From: Flavobacterium erciyesense
GTDB taxonomy: Bacteria > Bacteroidota > Bacteroidia > Flavobacteriales > Flavobacteriaceae
Assembly (NCBI RefSeq): GCF_018069925.1
Contig: NZ_JAGPXB010000012.1
Span: forward strand, 1-64,000
Direction: 5' to 3'
Length of the DNA: 64,000 nucleotides
The first letter of the stretch is position 1; each line of letters starts with the position of its first letter. The notes below the pieces were generated by a model. That model was not told the origin of the DNA. It made no database searches and saw only the letters and a list, made by a program, of their open reading frames with translations. This document shows positions 7,476 through 16,476 of the stretch, piece after piece. The translations under genes were made by a program, and so were the position numbers.

Positions 7476-7934
7476 ATGACAACTATACAATTAACCACGA
7501 GAATAAACGCACCTATTGAAATCATTTTCGATTTATCCAGAAACATTGATGTTCATCAACAATCCACTGCGAAATCAAATGAAACCGCTATTGCTGGAAT
7601 AACTTCAGGTTTGATAAATTTAAACGAAACCGTAACTTGGCGTGGGAAACATTTTGGTATTTATTTAAAACACAAAAGCTTAATATCAGCAATGGAAATT
7701 CCAACTTACTTTGTAGATGAAATGCTCGAAGGCAAGTTTAAATCCTTCAAACACCAGCATACTTTTATCCAAAAAAAAGGATTTGTGATCATGGAAGATA
7801 AAATCCAATACGAAACTCCGTATGGCATTTTCGGGAAAATCTTTGACCATTTTCTCCTCAAGAAACATTTAACCAAATTCATTTCTGAAAGGAATTATTT
7901 TATCAAATCATTAGCTGAAAATCATCAAAAATAA
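7476..7934 (+). CDS. SRPBCC family protein
   Basis: This 152-residue START/Bet v1-like (SRPBCC) fold protein binds small hydrophobic ligands in a deep cavity. The N-terminal LTTRINAPIEIIFDLSRNIDVHQQST is the classic first strand and helix of the family, and NLNETVTWRGKHFGI lies in the middle of the sheet. The family is often annotated as a cyclase/dehydrase or cell-division inhibitor homologue without proof. There is no signal peptide. Its 3' end overlaps the convergent UbiA-like gene by 24 bases. The ligand is not predictable here. Confidence 0.82.
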   Translation: MTTIQLTTRINAPIEIIFDLSRNIDVHQQSTAKSNETAIAGITSGLINLNETVTWRGKHFGIYLKHKSLISAMEIPTYFVDEMLEGKFKSFKHQHTFIQKKGFVIMEDKIQYETPYGIFGKIFDHFLLKKHLTKFISERNYFIKSLAENHQK

Positions 7935-8726
7935 CCACCAAAATATAGGAATACTTTCTACCCAAAAAGAAGCGTAATAGCGCGACCGGTTTTCATTTGC
8001 ATTTACTAAAAACAAAATTGTAGTTAGCGCCAACGCTAGTTTCAAAAGAAAAAACTTCAGTTGAAAATCGGGCGTCAAAAACTCCAATAAAACAAACAAA
8101 ACCATCAATACAACTCCTATTTGCTTGGTTCGTTGCACACCTATTTGTTGCGGAACGGTTTTTAAATGTGGATCATCCAATTTTAAATCAATGATCTCAA
8201 AAATTAAAATCAAAACAAAAATTAGTAAAAACCTTTGTATCGCCGTGACATATAATCCATCTGAAAAAATTCCTTCACTGTTGAGGATAGGTAAAAAAAG
8301 CGTCACTCCTACCCAACATAAAGCCACAACATAGATTTTGATACCAGCCCAATTTCGAGCATTCTTTTGATTAGGAAAAAAAGGCAAAGTGTATAACAAA
8401 GTCAACGCTAAAAACAATACCGAAACCATTTGTGTATTGTAGGCCAAAGCAAAAAACAAATAACCACAAATGAGTAAAGACAAAGCACTAAATCCCACAA
8501 TCATTTTGAGTTGAAAACCGATAGCTTGTCCTTGTTTTTGAACAAGTTGGCCGTACTTAACAAAATTATAAGCCACTACGGTTCCAAAAAACACAAAATA
8601 ACCAAGAGCCGCTTGATAAGAAATGTGGAAGAGTTGTTCAGTCATTCGCAGCAAGGCAAAACAAGACAAACCTACGTGAATGCTGCTATTGATATAAAAA
8701 TCAAATATTTGTTTGAAAAACTTCAT
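7911..8726 (-). CDS. UbiA-like prenyltransferase-fold membrane protein
   Basis: This 271-residue integral membrane protein has about eight hydrophobic segments. The segment FEIIDLKLDDPHLKTVPQQIG near residues 180-200 looks like the second aspartate-rich motif of UbiA prenyltransferases. The first motif (NxxxDxxxD) is not evident: only AYNFVKYG is seen where it would be expected, so catalysis is uncertain. It may be a divergent aromatic prenyltransferase or a non-catalytic relative. It converges on the SRPBCC gene, overlapping it by 24 bases at the 3' end. Confidence 0.65.
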   Translation of the reverse strand: MKFFKQIFDFYINSSIHVGLSCFALLRMTEQLFHISYQAALGYFVFFGTVVAYNFVKYGQLVQKQGQAIGFQLKMIVGFSALSLLICGYLFFALAYNTQMVSVLFLALTLLYTLPFFPNQKNARNWAGIKIYVVALCWVGVTLFLPILNSEGIFSDGLYVTAIQRFLLIFVLILIFEIIDLKLDDPHLKTVPQQIGVQRTKQIGVVLMVLFVLLEFLTPDFQLKFFLLKLALALTTILFLVNANENRSRYYASFWVESIPIFWWLFLMIFS

Positions 8727-8874
8727 TAGACAAAATTAATCAAAGTGTTAATAAGAAAGGGATTTAGTTGAAAAATTCACAGAAAATCACGTTTAAAAAG
8801 GCAATTAATAGCATTTTAATATTTAATTTTACCACCTTTAAATCGCAAGAAACACACAACCCATTTTATACACA

Positions 8875-11724
8875 ATGAAAACAGACGCTTTTGCATTAAG
8901 ACACATTGGTCCAAGAGAAAATGATGTAGCACACATGCTCAAAACAATTGGCGCTTCAAGCTTAGAACAATTGATTGACGAAACGATTCCGAGTGATATT
9001 CGCTTGCAAGCTGACTTAGATTTGCCAGCTGCAATGACCGAGTATGAGTTTGCCAATCATATTTATAATTTAGGTAATAAAAATAAAGTTTTTCAAAGCT
9101 ACATTGGTTTAGGATACCACGCTGCCATCATTCCAGCAGTTATTCAAAGAAACGTTTTCGAAAACCCAGGATGGTACACGGCATACACACCTTACCAAGC
9201 AGAAATTGCGCAAGGTCGTTTGGAGGCTATTTTGAATTTTCAAACTACGGTTATTGAATTGACCGGGATGGAAATTGCAAATGCTTCTTTACTCGACGAA
9301 GGAACCGCTGCTGCCGAAGCTATGGCGTTATTATTTGATGTGCGTTCTCGTGATCAAAAGAAGAACAATATTAGTAAATTCTTCGTTTCTGAAGAAATTC
9401 TGCCACAAACACTTTCGGTTTTACAAACGCGTTCAACACCAATTGGAGTTGAATTAGTAATTGGAAACCACGAGACATTCGATTTCTCATCAGAGTTTTT
9501 CGGAGCTATCCTTCAATACCCTGGTAAATTTGGACAAGTACATGATTACGCTTCCTTTATTGCCAAAGCAAATGAAAACGAAATTAAAGTAGCCGTTGCT
9601 GCTGATATTTTAAGTTTAGTTAAATTGACTCCTCCGGGTGAAATGGGCGCTGCAGTTGTTCTTGGTACAACGCAACGTTTCGGAATTCCGTTAGGTTATG
9701 GCGGTCCGCACGCTGCTTACTTTGCAACCAAAGAAGAGTACAAACGATCTATGCCAGGTCGTATTATTGGTGTAACAGTTGATACTGATGGCAACCGCGC
9801 TTTACGTATGGCTTTGCAAACGCGTGAACAACACATTAAACGTGATAAAGCGACTTCTAATATTTGTACTGCACAAGTTTTACTATCAGTTATGGCTGGT
9901 ATGTACGCTGTGTACCATGGTCCAAAAGGATTGCAATACATAGCTAACAAAGTTCATGCATCTGCTGCGACTCTTGCAAACGCATTGACTGCATCAGGTT
10001 ATACACAAAGCAATACTGCGTTTTTTGATACTATCTTAATAAAAGCTGATGCTGCAAAGGTGAAAGCTGTTGCCGAGAAACATGAAGTGAACTTTTACTA
10101 TCCAGATGCTGAAAGTATTTCGATTTCGTTAAACGAAACCACAAGCATTGCCGATTTAAATAAAATTTTAGCAATTTTTGATGAAGCAAACGGAACAACT
10201 ACCGCAGCCATTTCAGATTTATCAACAACGAATCATTTCCCTGAAAATTTAGATAGAAACAGCACGTTCTTACAACATGATGTTTTCAATAAATACCATT
10301 CAGAGACAGCTTTAATGCGTTACATCAAAATGTTAGAGCGCAAAGATTTAGCGTTAAATCATTCTATGATTTCTCTTGGATCTTGTACAATGAAATTAAA
10401 TGCTGCTTCTGAAATGTTACCGTTAAGTATGGCACAGTGGAACAACATTCACCCATTTGCACCACTTGATCAAGTACAAGGATACCAAGAAATGCTTACT
10501 ACTTTAGAGCAACAACTCAATGTAGTTACAGGGTTTGCTGGAACAACATTACAACCAAATTCAGGTGCTCAAGGAGAATACGCAGGTTTAATGGTTATTC
10601 GTGCTTACCACCAATCTCGCGGTGATCACCACCGTAACATTGCTTTGATTCCATCATCAGCTCACGGAACCAACCCGGCTTCTGCAGCTATGGCAGGAAT
10701 GAAAGTTGTGGTAACTAAAACTCTTGAGAACGGAAATATCGATATTGACGATTTACGTGAAAAAGCAATTCTTCACAAAGATAATTTGTCTTGTTTAATG
10801 GTAACTTACCCTTCTACTCACGGAGTTTTTGAAAGCGCTATTAAAGAAATTACACAACTGATTCACGATAATGGTGGTCAAGTTTATATGGATGGTGCTA
10901 ACATGAATGCACAAGTAGGATTGACAAATCCTGCAACAATTGGCGCTGATGTTTGCCACCTTAACTTACACAAAACATTTGCTATCCCTCACGGTGGTGG
11001 TGGTCCAGGTGTAGGTCCTATTTGCGTAGCACCACAATTGGTTCCGTTTTTACCAACCAATCCAATCATTCCTACAGGTGGCGAAAATGCCATTACAGCA
11101 ATTTCTGCTGCTCCTTGGGGTTCGGCTTTGGTTTGCTTGATTTCTTACGGATACATTTGTATGTTGGGAGCTGAAGGTTTGAAAAAATCTACCGAATATG
11201 CGATCTTGAACGCAAATTACATCAAAGAAAAACTTAACGGTCATTACGATACTTTGTATTCTGGTGAAATGGGTCGTGCTGCTCACGAAATGATTTTAGA
11301 GTGTCGTCCGTTTAAAGAAAAAGGTATCGAAGTTACTGATATCGCAAAACGTTTAATGGATTATGGTTTCCACGCTCCTACCGTTTCGTTCCCAGTTGCT
11401 GGAACTTTAATGATTGAACCAACTGAAAGTGAAAACTTAGAAGAATTAGATCGTTTTTGTGATGCCATGATTTCAATTCGTAAAGAAATTGAAGCGGCAA
11501 CAATCGAAAACCCAAACAATGTTTTAAAAAATGCGCCACACACTTTAACTATGGTTACTGCTGATACGTGGAATTTTCCATACACACGTGAAACTGCAGC
11601 TTTCCCATTAGATTATATTGCGGATAACAAATTCTGGCCAACAGTTCGCCGTGCGGATGAAGCATATGGTGACAGAAATTTAGTTTGCTCTTGTGCTCCA
11701 ATTGAAGCGTACATGGAAAGCTAG
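8875..11724 (+). CDS. gcvP: Glycine dehydrogenase (decarboxylating), P-protein
   Basis: This is the full-length PLP-dependent P-protein of the glycine cleavage system (949 residues). It decarboxylates glycine and passes the aminomethyl group to lipoylated GcvH. The N-terminal half starts with FALRHIGPRENDVAHML and carries the GYHAAIIPAVIQRNVFENPGWYTAYTPYQAEIAQGR block. The C-terminal half contains the PLP lysine in HLNLHKTFAIPHGGGGPG at about residue 700. Fused alpha and beta halves are the normal form in Bacteroidota. It stands alone here; gcvT and gcvH are not in the window. A strong terminator follows directly. Confidence 0.98.
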   Translation: MKTDAFALRHIGPRENDVAHMLKTIGASSLEQLIDETIPSDIRLQADLDLPAAMTEYEFANHIYNLGNKNKVFQSYIGLGYHAAIIPAVIQRNVFENPGWYTAYTPYQAEIAQGRLEAILNFQTTVIELTGMEIANASLLDEGTAAAEAMALLFDVRSRDQKKNNISKFFVSEEILPQTLSVLQTRSTPIGVELVIGNHETFDFSSEFFGAILQYPGKFGQVHDYASFIAKANENEIKVAVAADILSLVKLTPPGEMGAAVVLGTTQRFGIPLGYGGPHAAYFATKEEYKRSMPGRIIGVTVDTDGNRALRMALQTREQHIKRDKATSNICTAQVLLSVMAGMYAVYHGPKGLQYIANKVHASAATLANALTASGYTQSNTAFFDTILIKADAAKVKAVAEKHEVNFYYPDAESISISLNETTSIADLNKILAIFDEANGTTTAAISDLSTTNHFPENLDRNSTFLQHDVFNKYHSETALMRYIKMLERKDLALNHSMISLGSCTMKLNAASEMLPLSMAQWNNIHPFAPLDQVQGYQEMLTTLEQQLNVVTGFAGTTLQPNSGAQGEYAGLMVIRAYHQSRGDHHRNIALIPSSAHGTNPASAAMAGMKVVVTKTLENGNIDIDDLREKAILHKDNLSCLMVTYPSTHGVFESAIKEITQLIHDNGGQVYMDGANMNAQVGLTNPATIGADVCHLNLHKTFAIPHGGGGPGVGPICVAPQLVPFLPTNPIIPTGGENAITAISAAPWGSALVCLISYGYICMLGAEGLKKSTEYAILNANYIKEKLNGHYDTLYSGEMGRAAHEMILECRPFKEKGIEVTDIAKRLMDYGFHAPTVSFPVAGTLMIEPTESENLEELDRFCDAMISIRKEIEAATIENPNNVLKNAPHTLTMVTADTWNFPYTRETAAFPLDYIADNKFWPTVRRADEAYGDRNLVCSCAPIEAYMES

Positions 11725-11743
11725 TCGCACCAAAATATTTTTT

Positions 11744-11776
11744 AAAACGCCTCGAAAATTTCGGGGCGTTTTTTTT
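11744..11776 (+). terminator. Rho-independent terminator of gcvP
   Basis: AACGCCTCG and CGGGGCGTT pair around an AAAATTT loop and are followed by a run of nine T residues. It lies about 20 bases after the gcvP stop codon. Confidence 0.88.
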
Positions 11777-12019
11777 TGATCCAAACTTCAAACAAACTTA
11801 TTTATTTCACAAAAACCAATAAACTAAGAATCAAACAACAAACTCCAAGTTCAAGCACCATCAACAAATTTCGCAATGAAATTTAATTAACACAGAATTA
11901 TTATCAGTTTATTTGCCAATTATCTTATTTTTCATAATTATATGCACGCATAGTAAATTTTGTGATAGTTATATTTTTATATTGGTTAAATTAGCCTCGA
12001 AAATTGCAAAAAGAACACG

Positions 12020-13078
12020 ATGAAAATAAAAATAGCTGGTATAGGAAGCTATATTCCTGAAGTACAAATAGCCAATACAGACTTTAGTGAACATGTTTTT
12101 TTGAATGAAGACGGCAGTCCATTTGCCTATCCAAACGAAGTTGTTATTGGTAAATTTAAGGGCATCACCGGAATTCAAAACCGCCGCTATGCCGAGCCAC
12201 ATCTTAATTCATCTGACTTAGCTTATTTTGCAGCTCAAAAAGCAATTAGCAACGCTGCTATTGATCCTGAAACTATTGATTATATCATCTTTGCACATAA
12301 TTTTGGCGATGTTTCCCATGGCACTATCCAATCAGATATGCTTCCAAGTTTGGCAACCCGAGTTAAAAACAAATTGCAAATTAAAAATCCAAAATGCGTT
12401 TCCTACGATTTACTATTTGGTTGTCCTGGCTGGATCGAAGGTGTACTGCAGGCCAATGCTTTTATCAAATCAGGCATGGCAAAACGTTGCCTAGTAATTG
12501 GTTCTGAAACACTTTCTCGCGTAGTCGATGCTCATGATCGCGACAGCATGATTTATTCTGACGGAGCTGGAGCAGCCATAATTGAAGCCTCTACAGATGA
12601 GAGCGGCATGTTATCTTACGAAAGTGCAACTTACGCCAATGATGAGGCTAACTACCTCTTTTTCGGAAAATCCTACAACCAAGACCTCGACCCTGACACC
12701 CGTTACATCAAAATGTATGGTCGCAAAATATATGAGTTCGCTCTAACCAACGTTCCCTTGGCAATGAAAAACTGCCTTGAAGCAAGTGGTGTAGCGATAG
12801 GAGATCTTAAAAAAATCCTTATCCATCAAGCCAATGAAAAAATGGACGAAGCCATCATCAACCGCTTCTACAAATTATTCAACCAAACCGCTCCAAAAGA
12901 CATCATGCCTATGAGTATTCACGACTTAGGAAACAGTAGTGTAGCCACGGTACCGACACTTTTCGACCTACTTATTCGCGGCGAAATCGAAAACCAATCC
13001 ATTAAAAAAGGTGATGTATTATTATTTGCCTCTGTAGGCGCGGGCATGAACATCAACGCTTTCGTATACCGCTATTAG
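12020..13078 (+). CDS. 3-oxoacyl-ACP synthase III-like protein (KAS III / FabH family)
   Basis: This 352-residue thiolase-fold condensing enzyme resembles FabH and the KAS III-like proteins of secondary metabolism. The nucleophile Cys is in DLLFGCPGWIEG (about residue 137), the catalytic His in ILIHQANEKMD (about 274), and the Asn in DLGNSSVATVP (about 310), so the triad is intact. It begins with the typical IAGIGSYIPE. No fab operon surrounds it and the neighbours are a methyltransferase-like protein and a glycosyltransferase, so it may serve a specialised acyl chain rather than bulk fatty acid initiation. Confidence 0.87.
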   Translation: MKIKIAGIGSYIPEVQIANTDFSEHVFLNEDGSPFAYPNEVVIGKFKGITGIQNRRYAEPHLNSSDLAYFAAQKAISNAAIDPETIDYIIFAHNFGDVSHGTIQSDMLPSLATRVKNKLQIKNPKCVSYDLLFGCPGWIEGVLQANAFIKSGMAKRCLVIGSETLSRVVDAHDRDSMIYSDGAGAAIIEASTDESGMLSYESATYANDEANYLFFGKSYNQDLDPDTRYIKMYGRKIYEFALTNVPLAMKNCLEASGVAIGDLKKILIHQANEKMDEAIINRFYKLFNQTAPKDIMPMSIHDLGNSSVATVPTLFDLLIRGEIENQSIKKGDVLLFASVGAGMNINAFVYRY

Positions 13079-13086
13079 TATATAAT

Positions 13087-13203
13087 AGTCCAAAGTCCTC
13101 AGTATATAGTATATCTTTTGCCATCAAATACTATTTACAATAAAATAAAGATTAAAAAGCCAAGGACTAAGGACTAGAAACCAAAAACTAAGGACTTTGG
13201 ACT
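13087..13203. repeat. Inverted and direct repeats of AGTCCAAAGTCCT / AGGACTAAGGACT words
   Basis: AGTCCAAAGTCCT at 13087-13099 is the exact reverse complement of 13191-13203, 13 bases each. Between and around them the words GGACTAAGGACTA and CCAAGGACTAA recur several times. The 363-base spacer before the methyltransferase gene contains no coding frame, and this repeat occupies its first third. Confidence 0.6.
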
Positions 13204-13279
13204 AAGAACCAAGGACTAAAAAATAAGAAGCCAAATCCGGCTGTACATTGCAATTCCTCGTTATAAAATTTGTTTTTCT

Positions 13280-13319
13280 AAGGCAGGAACGCGCTTCCGC
13301 TGGTCGCCGTTCCTGCCTT
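13280..13319. repeat. Perfect 12-bp inverted repeat, GC-rich
   Basis: AAGGCAGGAACG at 13280-13291 and its exact reverse complement at 13308-13319 surround a 16-base GC-rich loop. The segment is much more GC-rich than the neighbouring DNA and lacks a T-run, so it looks more like a REP- or MITE-type palindrome than a terminator. It lies in the same spacer as the repeat at 13087-13203. Confidence 0.6.
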
Positions 13320-13441
13320 GTAAAACTACATTTTACCACTCCGGGATTTTCATTCCCATCCAGGCTAAAAAACCACGCCCAAAAACACTTTTATTACTAT
13401 ATTTGTAGCTTGGTGCCACGCTGGCAAAATCAATAAAAACC

Positions 13442-13966
13442 ATGTACGAAAAAACATTCCCAAATAAAAGATTTAAGCATACTTTAGAGTTTTTACAAAA
13501 GCACATTACAACTTCTGAAACAATTTTTGACCTAGGCGTACCCAATCCGTTCTCTAAAATTATGGAGCAAAATGGATATACTGTAAAAAACACCACAGGC
13601 GAAGATCTTGACAAAGACCAAACTGCGTTACAAACCGAATCCTACACCGTATTCACTGCGTTTGAAATATTTGAACATTTGCTAAATCCGTATACCGTTC
13701 TCGAAAACGTGAACTGCGATAAATTACTTATTTCTATCCCATTACGACTTTGGTTTTCACCCGCCTACCGCAGTAAAACTGATATGTGGGACAGGCATTA
13801 CCACGAGTTCGAAGATTGGCAATTGGATTGGCTACTCGAAAAAACAGGTTGGAAAATTACCGCTCGCGAAAAATTTACACATCCGGTAAAAAAAATCGGA
13901 TTCAGGCCTTTGTTGCGTTATTTCACACCGAGATACTACATCGTTTTTGCAGAGAGAATCAAATAA
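13442..13966 (+). CDS. Class I SAM-dependent methyltransferase-like protein
   Basis: This 174-residue protein has a Rossmann-type layout. The strand TIFDLGVPNPFSKIMEQNGY corresponds to motif I, with the usual glycine-rich loop altered to DLGVPNPFS, and the segment ESYTVFTAFEIFEHLLNP corresponds to the acidic motif of SAM methyltransferases. The sequence DRHYHEFEDWQLDWLLEKTGW near residue 115 is typical of small-molecule or sugar methyltransferases. It precedes a family 2 glycosyltransferase by 78 bases and may act on the same lipid or glycan. The weakened motif I leaves some doubt about catalytic activity. Confidence 0.72.
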   Translation: MYEKTFPNKRFKHTLEFLQKHITTSETIFDLGVPNPFSKIMEQNGYTVKNTTGEDLDKDQTALQTESYTVFTAFEIFEHLLNPYTVLENVNCDKLLISIPLRLWFSPAYRSKTDMWDRHYHEFEDWQLDWLLEKTGWKITAREKFTHPVKKIGFRPLLRYFTPRYYIVFAERIK

Positions 13967-14044
13967 TAAAAGCTCGAATCAAAGCTTTTTTATGTTGTAA
14001 AAAGCAAAATCAAACCACATTATTGTACAGCAAAAACGCGTATT

Positions 14045-14902
14045 ATGCAGTATTACATCATCATTCCTACTTACAACGAGGAGCAATTCATTTCATTAAC
14101 ACTTCAATCGTTAACTGATCAAACGGTTTTACCTACCAAAGTAATCATCGTCAACGACAGCTCAACAGATAGAACACCCGAAATTGTTGCAGCATTTGCA
14201 AGCAAACATCCTTGGCTTGAAATGGTGACTAAAGAATCAGCTGACATACATTTGCCTGGAAGCAAAGTAATCCAAGCCTTTCAAAAAGGTTTAGAAAACA
14301 TAGATGACAATTACGATATTTTAGTAAAAGCCGACTCTGATTTGATTTTTCCATCCAATTATTTTGAAAAAATCATTCAGCACTTTCAATCAGATGCTCG
14401 CATAGGAATGGCAGGAGGTTTTTGCTATATAGAAAAAAATGGCGAATGGATCCTGGAAAACTTAACCGACAAAGATCACATTCGTGGTGCCTTAAAAGCG
14501 TACAGAAAACAAACTTTCAAAGATATTGGCGGCCTTAAACCGGCTATGGGTTGGGATACCGTTGACGAATTACTTTGCAAATTTTACAATTGGAAAGTGG
14601 TTACTGATGAATCCCTACACGTAAAACACCTTAAACCAACCGGCGCACGCTACGATAAAACAGCACGCTACAAACAAGGCGAAGCTTTTTATACTTTAGG
14701 ATATGGTTTTTGGATTACAGCAATTGCATCAGCGAAACTGGCGCTGATGAAAAAAAAGCCGTTACTATTTTTGGATTACCTCAACGGTTTTTGGAAAGCT
14801 AAGGCTGCACAAAAGCCATTACTTGTGACAAGCGAACAAGCTCAATTTATTCAAAAATACCGCATGCAAAAGATGAAGGACAAATTGTTTGGCAACAATT
14901 AA
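14045..14902 (+). CDS. Glycosyltransferase family 2
   Basis: This 285-residue GT-A fold glycosyltransferase uses a nucleotide-sugar donor. It starts with YYIIIPTYNEEQFISLTLQSL, the standard GT2 N-terminus, then VIIVNDSSTDRTPEI. The donor and metal motif is KADSDLIFP at about residues 98-106. WDTVDELL near residue 178 fits the acceptor-side acidic residues. There are no clear membrane helices, so it is predicted to work at the inner face of the membrane. It follows the methyltransferase-like gene and precedes an MlaEF-type transporter. The acceptor is unknown, but envelope glycolipid or polysaccharide is plausible. Confidence 0.9.
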   Translation: MQYYIIIPTYNEEQFISLTLQSLTDQTVLPTKVIIVNDSSTDRTPEIVAAFASKHPWLEMVTKESADIHLPGSKVIQAFQKGLENIDDNYDILVKADSDLIFPSNYFEKIIQHFQSDARIGMAGGFCYIEKNGEWILENLTDKDHIRGALKAYRKQTFKDIGGLKPAMGWDTVDELLCKFYNWKVVTDESLHVKHLKPTGARYDKTARYKQGEAFYTLGYGFWITAIASAKLALMKKKPLLFLDYLNGFWKAKAAQKPLLVTSEQAQFIQKYRMQKMKDKLFGNN

Positions 14903-14968
14903 ACAGCAATCACATAAAAATGCAGTATTTTTACATATTATTTCAAACTGAATACAACACCTAAAAAC

Positions 14969-15718
14969 ATGATGCTAATTCGATATTTATCGCAAATAGG
15001 AAGATACTTCTTGATGCTACAAGAAATTTTTAGCAAACAAACCAAATGGTCTGTAATGAAAAAATTAATTTTCAAAGAAATTGATGATTTAGTTATAGAC
15101 TCTCTTGGGATTGTAGCTTTTATATCTTTTTTCGTCGGAGGTGTTGTAGCGATTCAAACAGCCTTGAATTTAACCAATCCTTTAATTCCAAAATACCTCA
15201 TCGGATTTGCTACTCGCCAATCAGTGATTTTGGAATTTGCTCCCACTTTCATTTCAGTTATTATGGCTGGGAAAATGGGTTCATTTATCACATCAAGTAT
15301 CGGAACAATGCGAGTAACCGAGCAAATTGACGCTCTCGAGGTAATGGGTGTAAATTCATTAAACTATCTTGTTTTTCCAAAAATTATAGCACTTTTATTG
15401 TATCCGTTTTTAATAGGAATTGCTATGTTCTTGGGTGTTTTAGGTGGATGGACTGCGGGAGTTTACGGAGGTTTTATATCAAGTAGTGAATTTATCACTG
15501 GAACACAAATGGAATTTATACCGTTTCACATTGCGTACGCGTTCATCAAAACTTTAATATTTGCAATGTTACTAGCTACCATTCCTTCATTTCACGGCTA
15601 TTACATGAAAGGCGGGGCACTAGAAGTAGGAAAAGCGAGTACCGTTTCCTTTGTTTGGACATCTGTAAGCATCATCTTACTTAATTACATACTAACTCAA
15701 TTGCTACTTGGATCATGA
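14969..15718 (+). CDS. MlaE/YrbE-type lipid ABC transporter permease
   Basis: This 249-residue MlaE (YrbE) family permease has about five membrane helices. A conserved GKMGSFITSSIGTMRVTEQIDALEVMG loop, the coupling region of the family, is at about residues 108-135. In Gram-negative bacteria MlaE works with the ATPase MlaF and a periplasmic MCE protein to move phospholipids between the membranes. It overlaps the downstream ATPase gene as ATGA, so the two are co-translated. A second ATG at codon 2 is equally possible. An MCE-domain gene is not adjacent. Confidence 0.92.
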   Translation: MMLIRYLSQIGRYFLMLQEIFSKQTKWSVMKKLIFKEIDDLVIDSLGIVAFISFFVGGVVAIQTALNLTNPLIPKYLIGFATRQSVILEFAPTFISVIMAGKMGSFITSSIGTMRVTEQIDALEVMGVNSLNYLVFPKIIALLLYPFLIGIAMFLGVLGGWTAGVYGGFISSSEFITGTQMEFIPFHIAYAFIKTLIFAMLLATIPSFHGYYMKGGALEVGKASTVSFVWTSVSIILLNYILTQLLLGS

Positions 15719-16476
15719 TTGAAGTAAAAAATATCGAAAAATCATTTGGCGGCGTTAAAATTCTAAAAGGAATTTCAACCACATTTGAACCCGGAAAAAC
15801 CAACCTTATCATTGGTCAAAGTGGATCTGGAAAAACAGTTTTACTAAAAAGTTTATTGGGTATTCACCAACCAGAAAGTGGACAAATTTGTTTTGACGGC
15901 CGTGTCTACGCTGAACTTGAAGATGATGAAAAAAGAGAATTACGAACTGAAATCGGAATGGTTTTCCAAGGAAGTGCCTTATTTGACTCCATGACAGTTG
16001 CAGAAAATGTCGCTTTTCCGTTACGCATGTTTACAAAAGACAATCCATCAAAAATTAAAGAACGAGTAGATTTTGTACTTAATCGTGTAGCGTTAGTCCA
16101 TGCTCACAACAAATTACCTTCAGAAATTTCAGGAGGAATGCAAAAGCGTGTTGCCATTGCGCGCGCCATTGTAAATAATCCTAAATATTTGTTTTGCGAC
16201 GAACCCAACTCTGGATTAGACCCTAACACAGCAATTTTGATTGATAATTTAATTAAAGAAATCACCGAAGAATACAACATTACCACCGTAATCAATACGC
16301 ATGATATGAACTCGGTAATGGAAATTGGGGAGAAAATTTTATTTTTAAAAGACGGCTTAAAAGCTTGGGAAGGCAATAAAGAAGAGATTTTCAGAACCGA
16401 TAACGAGGCAGTTGTAGCCTTTGTCTACTCATCGAATTTGTTTAAAAAAGTAAGAGAAGCTTATCTAAAAAGCTAG
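15715..16476 (+). CDS. MlaF-type ABC transporter ATP-binding protein
   Basis: This 253-residue ABC ATPase is of the MlaF type. The Walker A is GQSGSGKT at about residues 38-45, the signature is SGGMQKR at about 139, the Walker B is YLFCDEPNSGLDP, and the switch His follows in INTHDM. Its partner is the MlaE-type permease with which it overlaps by four bases. Together they would power lipid trafficking needed for outer-membrane asymmetry. Its 3' end overlaps the convergent SprT-like gene by four bases. Confidence 0.93.
   Translation: MIEVKNIEKSFGGVKILKGISTTFEPGKTNLIIGQSGSGKTVLLKSLLGIHQPESGQICFDGRVYAELEDDEKRELRTEIGMVFQGSALFDSMTVAENVAFPLRMFTKDNPSKIKERVDFVLNRVALVHAHNKLPSEISGGMQKRVAIARAIVNNPKYLFCDEPNSGLDPNTAILIDNLIKEITEEYNITTVINTHDMNSVMEIGEKILFLKDGLKAWEGNKEEIFRTDNEAVVAFVYSSNLFKKVREAYLKS

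Noticed and set aside
8125-8729. Plus-strand frames opposite the UbiA-like gene
   Set aside because: Antisense shadows of a hydrophobic protein gene.
13786-14118. 110-codon plus-strand frame across the methyltransferase and glycosyltransferase ends
   Set aside because: It overlaps two well-supported genes in a different frame and its translation is basic and unstructured.
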